Assembly: GCF_007859325.1 (NCBI RefSeq)
Contig: NZ_VOHK01000005.1
Location: 434,001-498,000, forward strand
Direction: 5' to 3'
From: Luteimonas marina
Lineage (GTDB): Bacteria; Pseudomonadota; Gammaproteobacteria; Xanthomonadales; Xanthomonadaceae
DNA length: 64,000 bases
The translations under genes and the position numbers were made by a program. This document shows positions 9,694-17,132 of this stretch, one piece after another; position 1 is the first letter of the stretch; every line of letters begins with the position of its first letter. The notes under the pieces were generated by a model. It did not search any database. It saw only the letters and a list, made by a program, of their open reading frames with translations, and was not told where the DNA came from.

Positions 9694-10318
9694 GCCGGCG
9701 CGATCCCTTCTTCGCCGGCTTCTTCGCTGCGGGCTTCCTGCTTGCGGGAGCGGACTTCTTCACGGCGGGCTTCTTCTTCGCAACCGCTTTCTTTGCGACG
9801 GTCGCCTTCTTCGCAGGCGCTGCGGGCTTGCGCGGTGCGCGCACGACCGGGGCGGCCGGCGCCACCGGCGCCAGCGCCGCGATGCCCGCGTCCCAGTTCG
9901 ACAGCAGCGACCGCCACGCCTCCGCCAGGCCCGGCGCGGCGTCGAGGCCAAGGTCGAGGTCGACCCCGTTCCAGGCCTCGGCCAGCGCCTGCTGCCAGTC
10001 CTGCAGTGCCTCCAGCACGCCGCTGGCGAAACTGTCCTGCGCCTGCAGCGCGATCTGGTTCAGCGCCTGGCCGTCGCCCACGCGCTGCTCGGCCTGCCGC
10101 CAGAACGCCTCCACCGGCAGCGCCGCCAGCGCCTGCCAGTCGCCGCCGCGCATCAGCTTGCGCAATCCGGCGTCGAGTTCCGCCGCGCCCCCGCCCGCGG
10201 CGCGGGTGCCGAGCTCCAGCCAGTCGCGGCCGCTGTCCTGGACCAGTTGGCCGATGCGCAGCTGCAGGTCCAGGTTGGCCTTCCACAGCGCCAGTGCCAG
10301 GTCGGAGGCATTGCCCAT
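9683..10318 (-). CDS. PhaF-like phasin with Lys/Ala/Pro-rich DNA-binding-type tail
   Basis: The 211-residue protein starts at MGNASDLALALWKAN, chosen because GAGGTGA lies a suitable distance upstream and the frame further upstream looks non-coding. Residues 1-150 are helical and match phasin-like granule proteins: hydrophobic heptads and repeated LAEAW/LQDWQQALAEAW segments. Residues about 155-211 are a basic tail rich in KKPA/AKK repeats, like the histone-H1-like tail of PhaF, which links PHA granules to the nucleoid. It is the first gene after the Anr-type box and overlaps the ATPase gene. No PHA synthase is in this window. Phasin identity is moderately secure; the tail is plain. Confidence 0.65.
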   Translation of the reverse strand: MGNASDLALALWKANLDLQLRIGQLVQDSGRDWLELGTRAAGGGAAELDAGLRKLMRGGDWQALAALPVEAFWRQAEQRVGDGQALNQIALQAQDSFASGVLEALQDWQQALAEAWNGVDLDLGLDAAPGLAEAWRSLLSNWDAGIAALAPVAPAAPVVRAPRKPAAPAKKATVAKKAVAKKKPAVKKSAPASRKPAAKKPAKKGSRRRGG

Positions 10319-10417
10319 GTCGTCACCTCGTGCGTTCGATGTGGGGGAATCGCCGCAGGCACGCTGCGCGGAGGCAGGCGCCCACGATGATGTTCGCGGG
10401 TGCGCGCCGGGACCGCA

Positions 10418-10431
10418 TTGACCACGATCAA
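10418..10431. promoter_or_regulatory. Anr/Fnr-type box
   Basis: The sequence TTGACCACGATCAA matches the Fnr/Anr consensus TTGAT-N4-ATCAA at nine of ten positions. It lies about 100 bp upstream of the phasin start codon, a usual position for a class II or I activator site, and also sits 138 bp before the divergent M28 peptidase gene. Confidence 0.6.
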
Positions 10432-10568
10432 TCCGGCGGGCCGGCGTCGCGCATCCAGCGCCATCATAGGCGCGGGATGTTGCCGCGACATGTTGCCGCC
10501 GCATTGTCGCGCACCGGCCCCGGTGCTAGCGTCGGCCTCCCGCCGCCCCCGCCGGAGCCACGACGCCC

Positions 10569-12263
10569 ATGACCCTGCGCCTGCCGCCGCTGCTCCTGCT
10601 GCTGCCCTGCCTCGCGCTCGCCGCCTGCCAGCGCGAGGCGGCGCCGGTGGCGACGCCCGCGGACATGGCGGCCGAATCCGCCCCGCCGGCCGCGCCGAAG
10701 CCGCCCAACGACAGCCCGGCCGGCCAGCGCATCGAGGCCGACGTGCGCGCGCTGGCCGACGACGCGATGGAGGGCCGCGAGACCGGCACGCCGGGCTACG
10801 ACCGTGCCGCCGAGTACGTGGCGAAGCGCTACGCGGAGATCGGCCTCGAACCGGCCGGCGACGACGGCACGTTCTTCCAGACCGTACCGCTGCTCAGGGC
10901 GACCCTGCAGGCCGACGGCGCCCGCTTCGAGATCCTGCGCGACGGCAAGGCCAGCGCGCTGAAGTTCCGCGACGAATTCCTGCCGACGCCGAACTACAAC
11001 GCGCCCGAAGCCGAACTGGAAGCGCCGGCGGTGTTCGTCGGCCAGGCCGTGCACGCGCCGGACCTCGGCCACGACGACTTCGCCGGGCTCGACCTGCGCG
11101 GGAAGATCGCGGTGCTGTTCGGCGGCGCACCTGCCGCCTTCGGCGACACCCAGCGCGCCTTCCATTCCTCGGGGCGCGAGAAGCTGCGCAACATCGTCGA
11201 GCGCGGCGCGATCGGCGTGGTCTACGTCAACACCGCCGAGGACGAGGTGCGCTACCCGTGGGCGCGCGCGGTGCAGAACGCGGACAAGCCGTCGATGCGG
11301 CTGCGCGGCGCCGACGGGCGCGGCATCGACACCTTCCCGCAGCTGCAGGCCGGCGCCGTGGTCAGCGCCGCGGCGGCGGACGCGCTGTTCGCCGGCGGCG
11401 ACCAGTCGGCGGCGATGCTGTTCGACGCCGCACGCGCGGGAACGCTGAAGGGCTTCGCCCTGCCCGGCACGCTGCGGCTGGCCGGACGCACGAGGATCGA
11501 GCCGCTGGACTCGCGCAACGTGGTCGGCCGCATCGCCGGCAGCGATCCCGCGCTCGCGGCCGAGCACGTCGTCTACACCGCGCACCTGGACCACGTCGGC
11601 ATCGGCGTCGAGGTCGAGGGCGACGGCATCTACAACGGCGCGCTCGACAACGCGCTGGGCGTGGCGATCCTGCTCGAGGCCGCGCGCGAGCTGAAGGACG
11701 GCGCGCCGCCGAAGCGCTCGCTGGCCTTCGTCGCGCTGACCGCGGAGGAGAAGGGCCTGCTTGGCGCGGAATGGTTCGCCCACCATCCGTCGGTCGAAGG
11801 CCCGCTGGTCGCCAACCTCAACATGGACATGCCGATGCTGACCGCGCCGACCACCGACGTGGTGCCGATCGGCGTCGAGCATTCCTCGCTCAAGGGCGCG
11901 CTGGAGACGGCGGCGGCCGAGGTCGGCGTGGCGCTGTCGCCGGACCCGTTCCCGGAAGAAGTGGTGTTCGTGCGCAGCGACCAGTACGCCTTCGTGCGCG
12001 CCGGCGTGCCGGCGGTGTACCTGAGCGGCGGCGTGGTCGGCGCGAACAAGGACCAGGACCCGAAGGTCGCGATGACCTGGTTCCTGCGCAACTGCTACCA
12101 CCAGCCCTGCGACGAGGTCGACCTGCCGATTTACTACGGCGACGCCGCGCGGCTGGCGACGCTCAATGCGCGCATCGGGCGGATCGTGGGCGATGCGGCG
12201 GAACGGCCGCGGTGGAACGAGGGGGATTTCTTCGGGGAGCGGTTTGGTGGGGCGCGCGATTGA
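10569..12263 (+). CDS. M28-family zinc metallopeptidase, lipoprotein
   Basis: The 564-residue product has a lipoprotein signal (leucine-rich segment ending LALAAC, Cys at about residue 20) and so should be anchored in a membrane outside the cytoplasm. A PA-type insert spans about 130-215. The M28 zinc site is complete: TAHLDHVG near 338, NGALDNALGVA near 356, TAEEKGLLGAEW near 395, and an Asp in NMDMPM. Relatives are aminopeptidases or folate-type hydrolases that release N-terminal residues from exported peptides. It reads away from the phasin operon and stands alone. Confidence 0.88.
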   Translation: MTLRLPPLLLLLPCLALAACQREAAPVATPADMAAESAPPAAPKPPNDSPAGQRIEADVRALADDAMEGRETGTPGYDRAAEYVAKRYAEIGLEPAGDDGTFFQTVPLLRATLQADGARFEILRDGKASALKFRDEFLPTPNYNAPEAELEAPAVFVGQAVHAPDLGHDDFAGLDLRGKIAVLFGGAPAAFGDTQRAFHSSGREKLRNIVERGAIGVVYVNTAEDEVRYPWARAVQNADKPSMRLRGADGRGIDTFPQLQAGAVVSAAAADALFAGGDQSAAMLFDAARAGTLKGFALPGTLRLAGRTRIEPLDSRNVVGRIAGSDPALAAEHVVYTAHLDHVGIGVEVEGDGIYNGALDNALGVAILLEAARELKDGAPPKRSLAFVALTAEEKGLLGAEWFAHHPSVEGPLVANLNMDMPMLTAPTTDVVPIGVEHSSLKGALETAAAEVGVALSPDPFPEEVVFVRSDQYAFVRAGVPAVYLSGGVVGANKDQDPKVAMTWFLRNCYHQPCDEVDLPIYYGDAARLATLNARIGRIVGDAAERPRWNEGDFFGERFGGARD

Positions 12264-12280
12264 GCGATGCGGCGGGCGGT

Positions 12281-12320
12281 GGCCCCCACCCCAACCCTCC
12301 CCCGCAGGCGGGGGAGGGAG
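12281..12320. repeat. G/C-run hairpin repeat
   Basis: The sequence CCCACCCCAACCC is followed by CTCCCCCGCAGGCGGGGGAG, the same arm as in the element at 5938-6034. It lies just past the M28 peptidase stop and may act as a transcript-end hairpin. Confidence 0.65.
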
Positions 12321-12330
12321 TCAAAAGTTC

Positions 12331-12394
12331 GTAGGTCGGCCCTACGCGGCCGACGCTGGAGGTTGACGGCGTCGGGGACGTAGCCCCGACCTAC
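12331..12394. repeat. GTAG palindromic repeat supplying a stop codon
   Basis: The arms GTAGGTCGG and CCGACCTAC enclose a second pair (CGGCCCTACGCGGCCG and GTCGGGGACGTAGCCCC). The terminal CTAC supplies the TAG stop codon (12391-12393, minus strand) of the neighbouring fusion gene. GTAG-type REPs are common in Xanthomonadaceae. Confidence 0.7.
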
Positions 12395-13986
12395 CCCCCA
12401 CCCAGCACGCGATTGAGCCAGCGCACGCCGTCGTCGATCGCCGCGCGCGCCGTTGCCGATACCGCCACCGCCTCGATGAAGCTGTGCGGCGCGCCGGGAT
12501 ACACCTTCGCCTGCACCTGCACGCCGGCCGCGAGCAGCGCGCCGGCCATCTGCAGGTTCTGCTCGCAGACCACGTCGCATTCGCCGACCTGCACGAAGGT
12601 GGGCGGCACATCGCGCAGGTCGGCCAGCAGCAGCGCCGCGTACGGGTCGCGCTTGCTCGCCTCGTGCGGGACGTAGAGGTTCCAGAAATCGCGCACCTCG
12701 TCGCCGGTGAGCATGTCCTGCGGCGTGCCGTAGCGCTGCAGCGAGGCCGGCGGGCAGTCCGGGCCGAAGCCGCCGTAGAGGCTCAGGATCGCCTTGATGA
12801 TCCCGCCCTCGCCGGCGTCGCGCAGCTTCAGCGCCGCGCCCAGCGACAGGCTGCCGCCGGCCGAGTCGCCGCCGAAGGCGAGGCGGTCGCCGTCGAGCCC
12901 GTGTTCGCCGCCGTGTGCGCGCAGCCAGCGCGCGACCGCGACCACCTGGTTGAGCGCGGCGGGATATGGCGCCTCCGGCGCCAGCGCGTAGTCGACGCCG
13001 ACCACCGCCAGGCGCCCGCGCGCGGCGTACTCGCGCATCACGCGGTCGTGGGTGTCGAGGCTGAACATCGCCCAGCCGCCGCCGTGCAGGTAGACCAGCG
13101 TCGGTTTGGCCTCGCCCGGCGCGGGATCGTGAATGCGCAGGCGCACCGGGCCGGCGTCGGTCGCGGCCTCGACCTCCTGCGTGCGCGCCATCTCCGGCCC
13201 GCCTTCGCGCCACGGCCTGCGCGTGAGTTCGGCGAGCTCGCGGCGCGTCGGCCAGTCCAGCGTGCGGCCCTGCGCCAGCTGCTGCCAGCGGGCGCGCACG
13301 TCGTTGATGAAACGCATGATCTCCGGATCAAACGACGCTGGCGGCGGCAGCGCCTGCGCGATCGCCTCGGGCGGGCGCGATGCGCCGAAGCGCCGCATCC
13401 AGTCCGCGAGTTCCGCCTGCCCGGTGATGTCGAGCGCCTGCAGGATGTCGTGGAAGACGTCGTCGCGTTCGTCCTGGCCGAGCTTGAAGCTGCCGCGCAC
13501 GCTGCGCACGTGGGCGTGGAAACCGACCACGCCCTGGACCAGCTGCTCGTAGCGTTCGCCGACCTCGGCGATGCGCCACGGCGACGGGTTGCCGTCCTCC
13601 ACCTGCGCCACCAGCCGCTGCAGCAGCGCATCGGCGTCGGCGCGGGTGTCGCGCAGCTCGACCTCGACCTCGAACACCGCGCAGGCGTAGTTCCAGGTTG
13701 GCGCGCGCGTGCGGTCGCGGAACCACGAGGGCGAGATCGCGCCCTGCGGGCCAAGGAACAGGATCGTGGCGCGCGGGTCCTCCGCCAGCGCGGCGACCTG
13801 CGGGTTGCGGCGGGCGAAGTGGCCGACCAGACGCACGGGGTGGCCGTCGTCGTCGCAGTCGAGCTGGATCGGCAGCGGCGTGGCGCCGAGCGCGCCGGCG
13901 TGGCCGGTGATCACCCAGGCCAGCGGATGCTGCGCGACCAGGTCGGCGAAGTCGGAAGGGTTTTGCGGGGAGAACGGCGTGCTCAT
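12391..13986 (-). CDS. PaiB-like FMN-binding domain fused to an alpha/beta-hydrolase (HSL type)
   Basis: The start at MSTPFSPQNPSDF gives 531 residues; a longer open frame runs into the amidase gene and is not coding. Residues about 5-205 match PaiB-like FMN-binding split-barrel proteins (HPLAWVITGHAGALGATPLP, then YEQLVQGVVGFHAHV). Residues about 225-530 form a hormone-sensitive-lipase-type hydrolase with the oxyanion motif YLHGGGWAMFS, nucleophile motif FGGDSAGGSL, Asp in ECDVVCEQN and His in GAPHSFIEA. The two families normally occur as separate proteins. The gene follows the amidase by 29 bp and is probably in its operon. The substrate is unknown; an ester or amide handled with the amidase is possible. 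Confidence 0.8.
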   Translation of the reverse strand: MSTPFSPQNPSDFADLVAQHPLAWVITGHAGALGATPLPIQLDCDDDGHPVRLVGHFARRNPQVAALAEDPRATILFLGPQGAISPSWFRDRTRAPTWNYACAVFEVEVELRDTRADADALLQRLVAQVEDGNPSPWRIAEVGERYEQLVQGVVGFHAHVRSVRGSFKLGQDERDDVFHDILQALDITGQAELADWMRRFGASRPPEAIAQALPPPASFDPEIMRFINDVRARWQQLAQGRTLDWPTRRELAELTRRPWREGGPEMARTQEVEAATDAGPVRLRIHDPAPGEAKPTLVYLHGGGWAMFSLDTHDRVMREYAARGRLAVVGVDYALAPEAPYPAALNQVVAVARWLRAHGGEHGLDGDRLAFGGDSAGGSLSLGAALKLRDAGEGGIIKAILSLYGGFGPDCPPASLQRYGTPQDMLTGDEVRDFWNLYVPHEASKRDPYAALLLADLRDVPPTFVQVGECDVVCEQNLQMAGALLAAGVQVQAKVYPGAPHSFIEAVAVSATARAAIDDGVRWLNRVLGGG

Positions 13987-14015
13987 GCGGGGATCGGAAA
14001 AAGGGACACGGAAAG

Positions 14016-15446
14016 TCAGGGCTGCGGCGGCGTCGCCACCGAATGCGCGGGCCAGCGCTCGCGCCACGGCAGCGCGGCCTCGAGCTCGTAGGCCAGCGCG
14101 AGCAGGACGTCCTCGCGGCCGCGGTCGGCGGCGAACATGCTGCCCAGCGGCAGGCCGTCGCCGTCGTGGAACAGCGGCAGCGAGATCGCGGGCGTGCCGG
14201 CGAGGTTCTGCAGCGGGGTGTAGCTGATCCAGTCGAACATCGTCGGCATCAGGACCTCCACCGGCACCGAGGGGCCGTAGCGGCCGAGCGCCGGCGTCGG
14301 CCCATTGACCACCGGCGACAGCAGCACGTCGTACTGCGCGTGGAAGGCGGCGAACTGCGCCGGCAGCCGCGCGAGCTGCGCGTAGCCGCGTTCGAGCGCG
14401 TCGGTGGACAGGGCCATCGCGCGTTCGCCCAGCGCCAGCGTCCACGGCTCCAGCGCGTCCTCCAGCCGGCGCCCGCCGAGCAGCGGCCGCACCGCGTCGA
14501 CGCAGTCGGCGCCGAGGTGGGTCCAGATGTCCTGGAACGCCGACAGCATCGCGCCGCCGTCGACCGGCCAGTCCACGGCCTCGACGCGATGGCCGAGCGA
14601 GGCGCACAGGTCGGCGCTGCGGCGGATCGCGTCGGCCACGTCGGGATGCGGCGCGGCGCCGAGCAGGCTGGTATCGACCACGCCGATGCGCAGCCGCGCC
14701 GATGACGCAGCGGTCACCATCGCGCGCCGCGGATCGGCGTGCGCGGCGGCGAAGCCCCAGGCCACGTCGCGCACGCTGCGCGCCATCAGGCTGTCACCGA
14801 CCAGCAGGTCCTCGATCATGTGTCGCGCGCGCACGCGCACCGTGCTGTCGCGTCCGGGCTTGAGGCCGACGATGCCGCAGCAGGCGGCGGGCAGGCGGAT
14901 CGAGCCGCCGCCGTCGCTGCCCTGCGCCAGCGGCACCAGGCCGGCGGCGACCGCGGCGCCGGCGCCGCCGCTGGAACCGCCGGGCGAATGCGCGAGCGAC
15001 CACGGGTTGCGCGTGACCGGACCGAGCAGCGGCTCCGTCGAGCCGAGCAGGCCGAACTCGGGCATCGTCGACTTGCCGACCGCGACCAGCCCCTGCGCCT
15101 GCAGGCGCTCGACATAGGCGTAACCGCGCGCGGCGAGCACGTTGCTGCGGCTGCGCGAGCAACTGCGCGTCGGCATCCCGGGCACGTCCAGCGAATCCTT
15201 GGCCAGCCACGGCACGCCGGCCAGCGGCGCATCGGGCAGGCCGTCGTCGAGCTGTGCGCGCGCCAGCGCGTCGGCGCGATGGCAGACCGCGCCCAGCGCC
15301 GGATCCAGCGCCTCGATGCGCAGCAGCGCGGCTTCGACCAGCTCGCGCGCGGAGACGTCACCGGCGCGGCGCAGCGCCGACTGGTCGTGCGCGTCGAGCC
15401 GGCCCAGTTCGAAGGCGTCGCGCAGGGTGATGTGGTTTGCGTTCAT
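14016..15446 (-). CDS. Amidase signature family hydrolase
   Basis: The 476-residue protein has the Ser-cisSer-Lys triad of the amidase signature family: Lys in GVPWLAKDSLDVPG near residue 82, the first Ser in HSPGGSSGGAGAAVAAG near 155, and the nucleophile in GSDGGGSIRLPAACCGIVGLKPG near 180. There is no signal peptide, so it is cytoplasmic. The family hydrolyses carboxamides, aryl amides and some lactams; specificity cannot be read from sequence. It lies between an APC permease and the PaiB/hydrolase fusion on the same strand, consistent with uptake and hydrolysis of an amide or peptide compound. A repeat at 15506-15621 separates it from the permease. Confidence 0.9.
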   Translation of the reverse strand: MNANHITLRDAFELGRLDAHDQSALRRAGDVSARELVEAALLRIEALDPALGAVCHRADALARAQLDDGLPDAPLAGVPWLAKDSLDVPGMPTRSCSRSRSNVLAARGYAYVERLQAQGLVAVGKSTMPEFGLLGSTEPLLGPVTRNPWSLAHSPGGSSGGAGAAVAAGLVPLAQGSDGGGSIRLPAACCGIVGLKPGRDSTVRVRARHMIEDLLVGDSLMARSVRDVAWGFAAAHADPRRAMVTAASSARLRIGVVDTSLLGAAPHPDVADAIRRSADLCASLGHRVEAVDWPVDGGAMLSAFQDIWTHLGADCVDAVRPLLGGRRLEDALEPWTLALGERAMALSTDALERGYAQLARLPAQFAAFHAQYDVLLSPVVNGPTPALGRYGPSVPVEVLMPTMFDWISYTPLQNLAGTPAISLPLFHDGDGLPLGSMFAADRGREDVLLALAYELEAALPWRERWPAHSVATPPQP

Positions 15447-15505
15447 TCGTTCGGAGATTTTGTTTCAGTGCGCAGGTTGTTCACGGAAACAACTTCAACC
15501 ACAGC

Positions 15506-15621
15506 CGTCATCCCGGCGAAAGCCGGAAGCGCTTTACAACAGCGCGAAGCGCTGGTCATCCATTTTGATTTGTCGCGCAAGGGCAACGGCACAATGGATC
15601 CCGGCTTTCGCCGGGATGACG
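15506..15621. repeat. Long inverted repeat, CGTCATCCCGGCGAAAGCCGG family
   Basis: The left arm is CGTCATCCCGGCGAAAGCCGG and the right arm is the complement ending CGCCGGGATGACG. The centre includes GCGCTTTACAACAGCGCG, as in the copy at 523-650. It lies between the permease and amidase genes. Confidence 0.85.
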
Positions 15622-15657
15622 ACAGGAGAATGTTCGGGATTGCTTGAGTCAGGCCCA

Positions 15658-17124
15658 TCATGGTGCTCGTGCCCTCGCATCCCGCGCCAGCGCACGCTCG
15701 CGCCCGTAGTAGCGATACATCAGCCAGCCCACCAGCGCATAGCCGCCCAGCAGCAATGCCGGCAGCCAGTCGCCGCGCCGCGCCTGGCCGAGGATGTCGA
15801 GCGCGACCGGCACCACCATCGCCACGCTGGCGAGGATCGCCACCACCGGCACCACGCCGAACCAGACGCCGCCGATCGTCGGCCCGCCCAGCGGCACGCG
15901 GAAGCGGCGCTCGAGGTCGGGCCGCGTGCCGCGCAGCCGGATCAGGCTGACCGCGACGACGACGAACATGAAGGCGACGCCGAACGAGATGATGTCGGCC
16001 ATCACCGCGATCGGCAGCACCGCGGCGTTGAACGCGGCGATCGCGGCGAGGATCAGGTTCGCCTTCCACAGGCTGCCGCGCCGGGCGTGGACGTGGGTGA
16101 GCACGTCCGGCAGCAGGCCGTCGCGCGCCATCGCGTAGCACACGCGCGAATGCCCGAAGGCGTTCGCCAGCAGCACCGAGCCCAGGCCGGCGAGCGCGCC
16201 GATCTTGATCAGCACCGCGAAGCCGGGCCAGCCGATGCGGTCCACCGCCAGCGCGATCGGATCGGGCACGCCCAGCTCGCGGAACGGCACCAGCCCGGTC
16301 AGCACGATCCCGGTCGCCACGTACAGCAGGGTGCACGCGATGAGCGCGCCGAGGATGCCGATCGGCACGTCGCGCTGCGGGTCGCGCGTTTCCGCGGCCG
16401 CGGTCGACACCGTCTCGAAGCCGAGGAAGGCGAAGAACAGCAGCGAGGCCGCGCGCACCACGCCTTCCCAGCCGTAGGTGAAGCCGCCTTCGTTCGCCGG
16501 CACGAACGGCGTCCAGTTGGCCGGATCCACCGCCGTCGCGCCGATCGCGATGAAACCCGCCAGCACCGCGACCTTGACCACGACCAGGATCGTGTTCGCG
16601 AGCGAGGAGCGCGAGATGCCCAGCGCCAGGATGCCGCCGGCCGCCAGCACCGCCAGCGCCGCCACCAGGTTCGCGCCGGCGCCGCGCGAGAGCACGATGT
16701 GGCCGTGCTCGAGGCTGGCGCGCACCAGCGGCGTGCTGACCGCCTCGGGCAGGGGCAGGCCGAAGCCGGCGAGCAGGCTGCCCAGGTAACCGGCGAAGCC
16801 CACCGCCAGCAGCGAGGCCGCCACGCTGAATTCGAGGAACAGCAGCCAGCCCAGCGCCCAGGCAGGCCCCAGCCCCAGCGCCTCGCGACAGTACGAGTAC
16901 GAGGAACCCGACACCGGCATCGCCGCCGCCAGTTCCGCATAGCACAGCCCGACCAGCACGCAGGCGAATCCGGCGAGCGCGAACGACACCGTCACCGCCG
17001 GCCCCGCGAACTGCGCCGCCGCGGTGCCGGTCATCACGTACACGCCGGCGCCGAGGATGTTGGCGATGCCGAGCACCAGCAGCGCGCGCCAGTCGAGCAG
17101 GCGCCTGAGTCCGGTGTCCGCCAT
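15658..17124 (-). CDS. APC-family amino acid permease
   Basis: The 488-residue product is an integral membrane protein with about 12 hydrophobic helices. It opens with the APC signature ANILGAGVYVMTGTAAAQFAGP and has a LCYAELAAAMPVSGSSYSYC segment near residue 65, both typical of amino acid-polyamine-organocation carriers of the YfnA/CAT type. It starts 8 bp after the stop of the oligopeptidase gene, so peptide cleavage and amino acid uptake appear linked. The substrate is undetermined. Confidence 0.9.
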   Translation of the reverse strand: MADTGLRRLLDWRALLVLGIANILGAGVYVMTGTAAAQFAGPAVTVSFALAGFACVLVGLCYAELAAAMPVSGSSYSYCREALGLGPAWALGWLLFLEFSVAASLLAVGFAGYLGSLLAGFGLPLPEAVSTPLVRASLEHGHIVLSRGAGANLVAALAVLAAGGILALGISRSSLANTILVVVKVAVLAGFIAIGATAVDPANWTPFVPANEGGFTYGWEGVVRAASLLFFAFLGFETVSTAAAETRDPQRDVPIGILGALIACTLLYVATGIVLTGLVPFRELGVPDPIALAVDRIGWPGFAVLIKIGALAGLGSVLLANAFGHSRVCYAMARDGLLPDVLTHVHARRGSLWKANLILAAIAAFNAAVLPIAVMADIISFGVAFMFVVVAVSLIRLRGTRPDLERRFRVPLGGPTIGGVWFGVVPVVAILASVAMVVPVALDILGQARRGDWLPALLLGGYALVGWLMYRYYGRERALARDARARAP

Positions 17125-17132
17125 CGCCCGCC

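Noticed and set aside
12391..14607. A 738-residue frame extending the PaiB/hydrolase fusion upstream into the amidase gene
   Set aside because: Family similarity begins at MSTPFSPQNP (13986). The upstream part is opposite-phase sequence of the amidase gene and has no homology pattern.
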